Origin: a virus
Strand: one strand, 5' to 3'
Virus record (IMG/VR): IMGVR_UViG_3300048112_000458
Location: 1 to 25,271 of that record
DNA: 25,271 nucleotides
The first letter of the stretch is position 1; the number at the start of each line of letters is the position of its first letter. Shown here piece by piece: positions 20,965-25,271 of the stretch. A program made the position numbers and the translations under genes. The notes under the pieces were generated by a model, which was not told the origin of the DNA, made no database searches, and was given only the letters and a program-made list of their open reading frames with translations.

Positions 20965-21236
20965 TAATACCAATCATCCTCGTCATCTTCTTCATATTCT
21001 TCAAAAACATCTTCATCTTCTTCTTCCAGTTCCATAAAAGAATCCAACGCCTCGCTTAAATATTCACAATGCTCAGATATTTCTCCAATGTGATTCTTTA
21101 CATCAAATCCATAATCAGCTAATGAATTAATAGTTGATTCTGCATATGATTTTCTATCACCAATTTGTGTAATGAGCGCCATGCCATTATCGTACAAATT
21201 GAAAATAAATTCAAAGTCACCGTCACTCAAGTTCAT
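20964..21236 (-). CDS. Small acidic protein between uvsX and uvsY
   Basis: A 90-residue protein. A helical N-terminal part (NLSDGDFEFIFNLYDNGMAL) is followed by an extremely acidic tail from about 69, mostly Glu/Asp, ending DDWY. Its ATG overlaps the uvsX stop by 14 bases and its TAA overlaps the uvsY ATG, so all three are co-translated. Acidic tails of this kind in DNA-binding contexts can mimic DNA or mask binding sites on a partner. A modulator of UvsX/UvsY/gp32 is the natural guess, but no known family was recognised. Confidence 0.6.
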   Translation of the reverse strand: MNLSDGDFEFIFNLYDNGMALITQIGDRKSYAESTINSLADYGFDVKNHIGEISEHCEYLSEALDSFMELEEEDEDVFEEYEEDDEDDWY

Positions 21237-22329
21237 TTTCTAGTTGCTCCACTTCTACTACTTGCTCTTCGCCAGAAGCGTCTTGTATGGCTTCTGGTTG
21301 CATATCCCATTCAGTCATAATAAGATCCAGTGCGCCGTCCTTGTTTAAATTCCAAGGCTTACGGAACATCTTAATAACTTCTCCAGTTACTGGACTAGTA
21401 TACTCCAAACTGTTTCCTGATTTCTTTAGAGCACCTTTGCCCTCAAAAAAGTCAACAAGTCCACTATAGGGACTCATACCAGTTTCATATGGAATTTCCA
21501 CTTGTACACTTTCAAACGGTTTACTGTAACGTGTTTTCATAACCTTACATGCCGCTCTAATACCATGTACATCGCTTGTTTTGTTTCCGTCTGCGTCTAC
21601 TTTTAGTTTTAGTTTACGCATTGCAATCACAATACTTGATGCATAGATAAAGCCTTGTCCACCTGAGATCTTATCATCTGGATCAAACATATCCTGCGAT
21701 GCATACGTGTGGTTAGTACATACCATGCCTACGTTATAATCTCCAAACATGTTTACACAGTTACGAACAAGTGCAGTTAGAGCTTTGGGTTTACGACCCA
21801 AGTCGCCTTTCATATCACCTTTTGCAAACTGGTCAACATCAGTAGGAGTAAGCATCATGCCTAACGAATCAAGAACAAATAGTACCTTAGGTCGTTCTTC
21901 AGATTCTTTATCAGCATACTCTGCTTTATAATCTCGCATAAAGTCACTAATAACTTTTGCAACATCATCAATCATTGCAACATTAAGTTTAAGTAACTTA
22001 TCCTCTGATGTGTCTACATCTAATGCGTGTAGCCATTTTTCATCAAGAGCATTCTCTGAGTCAATTAGTACTACAAAGATACCTTGCTCTTGCGCCATAC
22101 GTACTACATTTCCACTCGCAATAAAACTTTTACCAGCGCCTGATTCTCCGGCTAATACTGATACTTTACCTAGAGGAAAACCTTTATGAAAGTCTCCACT
22201 AATTAGTTTGTTGAGTGTATAATTACCTGTGCTAATCCACGTGTCTGGATCTCGAAATCCAGTGCTAAGTCCCGGCACAGATTTAGTAATGCTTTTGCGA
22301 AACTTGCTCACGTCAAATGGTTTTGCCAT
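21223..22329 (-). CDS. uvsX: UvsX recombinase (RecA family)
   Basis: A 368-residue RecA-fold protein. Walker A GESGAGKS is at 61-68, DSENALD at 90-96 contains the catalytic Glu, and Walker B VLFVLDSLG at 149-157 follows. CTNHTYAS and KISGGQGFIYASSI support RecA loop features. Length is close to T4 UvsX (about 390). It catalyses strand exchange in homologous recombination and recombination-dependent replication. A ribosome binding site (GGAG) precedes the ATG, and no separate promoter was seen, so it probably reads through from gp32 across the intergenic hairpin. Confidence 0.95.
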   Translation of the reverse strand: MAKPFDVSKFRKSITKSVPGLSTGFRDPDTWISTGNYTLNKLISGDFHKGFPLGKVSVLAGESGAGKSFIASGNVVRMAQEQGIFVVLIDSENALDEKWLHALDVDTSEDKLLKLNVAMIDDVAKVISDFMRDYKAEYADKESEERPKVLFVLDSLGMMLTPTDVDQFAKGDMKGDLGRKPKALTALVRNCVNMFGDYNVGMVCTNHTYASQDMFDPDDKISGGQGFIYASSIVIAMRKLKLKVDADGNKTSDVHGIRAACKVMKTRYSKPFESVQVEIPYETGMSPYSGLVDFFEGKGALKKSGNSLEYTSPVTGEVIKMFRKPWNLNKDGALDLIMTEWDMQPEAIQDASGEEQVVEVEQLENELE

Positions 22330-22355
22330 ATTACGTCTCCAATATTATTAATATA

Positions 22356-22377
22356 GGAGGCGACTATTGCCGCCTCC
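22356..22377 (-). other. Strong hairpin between gene 32 and uvsX
   Basis: GGAGGCGGC pairs with GTCGCCTCC around an AATA loop (9 bp including one G-U), 11 bases after the gp32 stop and 26 before the uvsX ATG. No T-run follows, so it is not a canonical terminator. It could be an RNA-processing or stability element, or an attenuator setting the gp32:UvsX ratio. Confidence 0.65.
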
Positions 22378-22387
22378 GTTAATTATT

Positions 22388-23389
22388 TTACTTACGATTG
22401 CGAATAGCGGCCAAGATATCTTGTGCGCTTGGTGCTTCGCCACCAGCTTCAGCCGCTACTGGTTCTGCTGGAGCAGGAGCAGGAGCCGCTTCTGCTACTG
22501 GAGCAGGTGCTGGCTGTGGTGCTGGAGCCGCTTCTGCTACTGGAGCAGGTGCTGGCTGTGGTGCTGGTGCAGGACGAGCTCCTCCACTTGGTGCATCTAC
22601 ACCGTATGGACGATAAAAGTCTGCAAAGCGTTCCGGATCATAAAGTTGTCCATCAACACTAGCTTCGAACATTTCAAAGATAGCATTTAGTTCTTCTGCT
22701 CCTGGTTTCTTAGGAAGGAAGTCGTTTAAGTTATACAGCCCATTTGTTGTTACTGCATCACGCTCTTCTTGATTAAGAGAACGTTCTCTACGAGCCCAAT
22801 TAGATGTTGAATAGTCTGCATATTGACCTTTACTAGATTTAACAATCTTAAAGTCAGTACCAGCTTCAAAATCTGTAGGAATTTCCTGAAACTCAGGATC
22901 CATAAGAGCTGAACTAATAATTTTATAAATTTGTGGGGACATAACAAACCTACGAATTGGATTCTCTGGTTTGTTTTCTTCATCCATGTCTGTTTGTACA
23001 ACTAGACCTTGGAAAATATAGCTACGCTTTTTCCAATACTTACGAGCCATGTCTTCCATAGTTGTATCTTTAAACCATGGACGGATTTCAGCATGTACTG
23101 GACATGTTTCGTTCCACATTTCTACACATGGAACCTGCACAGTTACAGGCTTGTTTTCGTCGCCGCCCTTTACCCCAGAAAAAGGCATACGAATCATTTG
23201 ACGTTCTTTCCAAAAGAACGGATTGCCTTCATCTGAATCTGGTAGGAAACGTAGTGTTGCACTTGAACCTTCTTGAATGTTCCAATGTGCAAAGATAGCG
23301 TTATCTCCGCCACCTTGTGTTCCGCGGTTGCCGCTAGAACGATTTTCTTGTTCGAGCAATTTTGCTCTGATTTCTGCTAGTGATGCCAT
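22388..23389 (-). CDS. 32: Single-stranded DNA-binding protein, T4 gp32, with Pro/Ala-rich tail
   Basis: A 333-residue protein. The N-terminal basic segment (LAEIRAKLLEQENRSSGNRG) corresponds to the cooperativity region. The core has a zinc-binding candidate set C88, C96, H99 (PCVEMWNETCPVH) and aromatic DNA-contact strands (KYWKKRSYIFQGLVV). From about 268 to 315 it is Pro/Ala-rich with two 14-residue repeats (APAPQPAPAPVAEA), and it ends SAQDILAAIRNRK. T4 gp32 (301 residues) instead ends in an acidic tail that binds partner proteins. A strong sigma70 promoter and an A-rich leader with a GGAG ribosome binding site precede it. T4 gp32 represses its own translation through its leader; whether this applies here is unknown. 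Confidence 0.93.
   Translation of the reverse strand: MASLAEIRAKLLEQENRSSGNRGTQGGGDNAIFAHWNIQEGSSATLRFLPDSDEGNPFFWKERQMIRMPFSGVKGGDENKPVTVQVPCVEMWNETCPVHAEIRPWFKDTTMEDMARKYWKKRSYIFQGLVVQTDMDEENKPENPIRRFVMSPQIYKIISSALMDPEFQEIPTDFEAGTDFKIVKSSKGQYADYSTSNWARRERSLNQEERDAVTTNGLYNLNDFLPKKPGAEELNAIFEMFEASVDGQLYDPERFADFYRPYGVDAPSGGARPAPAPQPAPAPVAEAAPAPQPAPAPVAEAAPAPAPAEPVAAEAGGEAPSAQDILAAIRNRK
22485..22568. repeat. 42-bp tandem direct repeat inside gene 32
   Basis: Two adjacent copies of a 42-bp unit (22485-22526 and 22527-22568) agree at 41 of 42 positions. They encode the repeated APAPQPAPAPVAEA segment of the gp32 tail. Near-identity at silent sites points to recent duplication, and copy number may vary among relatives. 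Confidence 0.9.
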
Positions 23390-23466
23390 AGTTTTTCTCC
23401 TATATTAGCCTATGTTAGTTTTGTGTTGTGTAACCTATTGATTACTATTGTCTTATTAGCCTCTTC

Positions 23467-23495
23467 AGTATATGATTTATAGTGCTGACTGTCAA
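23467..23495 (-). promoter_or_regulatory. Strong sigma70 promoter of gene 32
   Basis: TTGACA (23495-23490), a 17-base spacer and TATACT (23472-23467), giving a leader of about 70 bases before the ATG at 23389. The leader repeats GGCTAATA twice, the second copy just before the TAGGAG ribosome binding site. It contains few stable pairings, and gp32 could bind it. Confidence 0.85.
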
Positions 23496-23511
23496 CACTT
23501 TTTTGTAAAAA

Positions 23512-24798
23512 TTATGATATTTTTTTACGTATGCCGAAGATAATATCTTCGTCAATTTTTAGAGCATCCTCTGCCATTGCCGGTGCTTTATTGGCTGTTT
23601 TTTGTAAATAGCCAACCATTTGCGCAACCAACTTCTGATGCTTTGGTTCCATTTTCCAAATCATCTCACTTAGTTTTGCCATGTAATTAGCAGCGGCATC
23701 ATTTTTCGATCTCATTGATAAGAAGTTAAGCATTTGGCTTAGTTTTGCCAGAGCACCCTGTCCACCTGAATATTTCTTCGGGTCTTCATTATTTGGGTGC
23801 TCTGGATCATTCTCATCAAATTTGATACCAAAATCAACTTTGTCTTGAAACATTTTCATAAATGCTGACAGCGTCTCACGCTCTAAGCTAATTTTGTTTT
23901 CCTTTACAGTTATGATACGAGCTACCTTGCTTAGTACTGTATCAAAATCTTCTGTAAATGTATTCTTTAAAAATTTGTCAGTGATGTTCGTTTCTTCGTC
24001 AATATCGTCTACGTCCTCTTGAACTTCAAAGCTGTTATAACCTTTGTTGGTAGATAGATTATTGATCTGATCTTTATGTGAACGAAGTTGTTGTGTCACT
24101 GTTTCAACAATATCTGTATTATCTTCGTTTACTAGACCTTTTACCTTAACATGTTTTAAAAATTTGTTAAGGCTTGAGATCTCCTCGCACATATTTAGGA
24201 TTGATTCACCTATTGTGTCGTACGGAGTACCTCCCATGCTCACGTGCTTTGTCATTGCCTTAGCACCTGCCATATACTTGTGCGGAAATTTAAATTTCTC
24301 GCCTTGTGAATTTTCAATGAATAAGCTATGAATGTGTCTGCTACGGCTACCGCGAACTTCTTCATTCACTGCTTTTGTGTGTTTAATAATTAGCTTTGAT
24401 TCGCCAATTGGCAAATAGCTAGTTTTGATACTACCATATGCTTTACCAAATGTCTTTTTTGCTTCTGTCACACTCTGATGTGAGAAATCTTTTGGGGTTA
24501 GTTTTTTGTCAAATCGTTTCACTGTAAATTCACCTAAATGTTTATGAGCTACATCTTTAAGCACCGAGATTAATTCCTTGTGCTTAACTACGTCAAATCC
24601 TGCGCCGGCTTGTACGATAACTTCTACACGAGTATCTTCGTATCTTAAACTAATCATAAGATCATCAGCATCCATGTAAAAACGAGTCGCATTATTAGCG
24701 TCTGTCGTTGCGTTGCCATCCATCTGGTATAGTGCAACATGGAAGTTTGATCCTTTTAGGATATCAAAAATTTCGTTACTTAATGAAGTATTATTCAT
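23512..24798 (-). CDS. Conserved phage protein, probably virion or assembly related
   Basis: A 428-residue protein with several blocks seen in T4-like marine phages (from memory), such as GESKLIIKHTKAVNEEVRGS, then SRHIHSLFIENSQGEKFKFP and HVSMGGTPYDTIGESILN. A N-terminal alpha/beta region is followed by a helical C-terminal half (residues about 210-420). No catalytic motif was found. It directly follows the terminase gene and has its own late promoter and an AGGAG ribosome binding site, suggesting a late assembly or virion role. Function unknown. Confidence 0.6.
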   Translation of the reverse strand: MNNTSLSNEIFDILKGSNFHVALYQMDGNATTDANNATRFYMDADDLMISLRYEDTRVEVIVQAGAGFDVVKHKELISVLKDVAHKHLGEFTVKRFDKKLTPKDFSHQSVTEAKKTFGKAYGSIKTSYLPIGESKLIIKHTKAVNEEVRGSRSRHIHSLFIENSQGEKFKFPHKYMAGAKAMTKHVSMGGTPYDTIGESILNMCEEISSLNKFLKHVKVKGLVNEDNTDIVETVTQQLRSHKDQINNLSTNKGYNSFEVQEDVDDIDEETNITDKFLKNTFTEDFDTVLSKVARIITVKENKISLERETLSAFMKMFQDKVDFGIKFDENDPEHPNNEDPKKYSGGQGALAKLSQMLNFLSMRSKNDAAANYMAKLSEMIWKMEPKHQKLVAQMVGYLQKTANKAPAMAEDALKIDEDIIFGIRKKIS

Positions 24799-24818
24799 AT
24801 GTAGCTTCTCCTTACTTG

Positions 24819-24826
24819 TATTTATG
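24819..24826 (-). promoter_or_regulatory. T4-type late promoter (CATAAATA)
   Basis: CATAAATA, followed by CAAGTAAGGAGAAGCTACAT and the ATG at 24798. It lies nine bases after the terminase stop, behind a short GCCTTCAGGC inverted repeat. Confidence 0.7.
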
Positions 24827-24835
24827 CCTGAAGGC

Positions 24836-25271
24836 TTATAAAAAGCTCATTGGCATTGGCTCGTCATAGTCATCATCGTCAGATGCATCTAAATAATCAA
24901 ATGCAGTTGGTTCATACTTTGTAATCTCTTGAGCCATTCTGGTAATTAGTACTAATGACATTACCAAATCGTCTGTTTCACCATCTTTTGCTGCATATGT
25001 ATTACCACGAGCAATAAATGTTTTAAGTTCATGTAACAAGTTCTTACTTGCTACTTGTAATTTTTCTGTTTCAATCCAATGTTTTAATTTGGAACATGCG
25101 GCTATTTTAGTTTTATGTGTAGTTGTAAATCCACGTCTTACTTTTACACTATTTCCACGTTTTCTAGGTTCTGTTAAAAATGTTCCAGGTATATTTTCTT
25201 CACCCAAATCGTCAACAGCATACAATGCGGCTTCACCCAGAGTGTTATTTTCAATACTATAATACATTTCT
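24836..25271 (-). CDS. 17: Terminase large subunit gp17, C-terminal part (partial)
   Basis: The open frame continues past the right edge (the codon before the visible Met encodes Glu), so this is the C-terminal end of a larger protein. The visible 144 residues fit the nuclease domain end of T4 gp17. ENNTLGEAALYAV is followed by RKRGNSVKVRRGFTTTHKTK, and then GETDDLVMSLVL, where the Asp pair matches the terminase nuclease motif. An acidic tail (DASDDDDYDEPMP) closes the protein. Large terminase cuts and packages DNA into the prohead using ATP. The ATPase half lies outside the window. Confidence 0.87.
   Translation of the reverse strand, partial: EMYYSIENNTLGEAALYAVDDLGEENIPGTFLTEPRKRGNSVKVRRGFTTTHKTKIAACSKLKHWIETEKLQVASKNLLHELKTFIARGNTYAAKDGETDDLVMSLVLITRMAQEITKYEPTAFDYLDASDDDDYDEPMPMSFL

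Noticed and set aside
22398-22690. Ala/Gly- or Cys/Trp-rich plus-strand frames opposite gp32's tail
   Set aside because: They are artefacts of the 42-bp Pro/Ala repeat read on the opposite strand.
1-25271. tRNA genes, CRISPR array or insertion sequence
   Set aside because: No cloverleaf, spaced repeat array, transposase or terminal inverted repeats were seen; the only tandem repeat is the coding one in gene 32.

Overview
This window looks like part of the genome of a T4-like marine myovirus, probably related to the T4-like cyanophages and Pelagibacter myophages. It carries recognisable T4 core genes: the end of terminase gp17, SSB gp32, UvsX, UvsY, UvsW, helicase gp41 and primase gp61. Promoters resembling the T4 late element (TATAAATA variants) alternate with host-type sigma70 promoters (TTGACA / TATAAT variants). 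The DNA is AT-rich, genes are packed with ATGA or TAATG stop/start overlaps, and no gene-free stretch exceeds about 120 bases. I saw no tRNA, insertion sequence or CRISPR array. The host cannot be read from the sequence.

Layout, following minus-strand transcription from right to left. (1) 25271-23512: end of terminase gp17, then a late-promoter-driven conserved gene. (2) 23495-20451: recombination module gp32 - uvsX - acidic small protein - uvsY, opened by a strong sigma70 promoter and closed by a rho-independent terminator. (3) 20448-17365: accessory early genes: a small conserved protein, a RelA/SpoT-type HD hydrolase, an OB-fold-like protein, an unknown protein and an AAA+ ATPase. Two promoters here carry the same palindrome between -35 and -10. 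(4) 17369-16565: a GlpM/DUF3147-like membrane protein facing a plus-strand S-adenosylmethionine decarboxylase, both with late-type promoters. (5) 16564-12756: uvsW followed by five translationally coupled genes, including an unlisted 37-residue protein, a zinc-finger protein and a miniature relative of the bacterial DNA polymerase III alpha core. (6) 12761-11508: a plus-strand conserved gene and a late structural protein on the minus strand. (7) 11533-8273: primase gp61, an SGNH-hydrolase-like protein and helicase gp41. (8) 8259-991: late operons of virion or morphogenesis-type proteins, including a ligase-like nucleotidyltransferase, a coiled-coil/membrane protein and a second SGNH-like protein. 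(9) 1010-1: an early PD-(D/E)XK nuclease, then a late structural gene leaving the window.

The early sigma70 genes supply replication, recombination and probable host reprogramming. The late-promoter genes supply packaging, structural proteins, SpeD and the DUF3147 protein. The most striking cross-cutting pattern is that several promoters sit so close to the ATG that +1 should be the start codon itself (nuclease, uvsW, probably primase, DUF3147 gene, the 12387 gene). These genes lack a Shine-Dalgarno sequence, so leaderless expression is predicted. The second is the DnaE-like miniature protein in the uvsW operon. Third is the shared operator-like palindrome.
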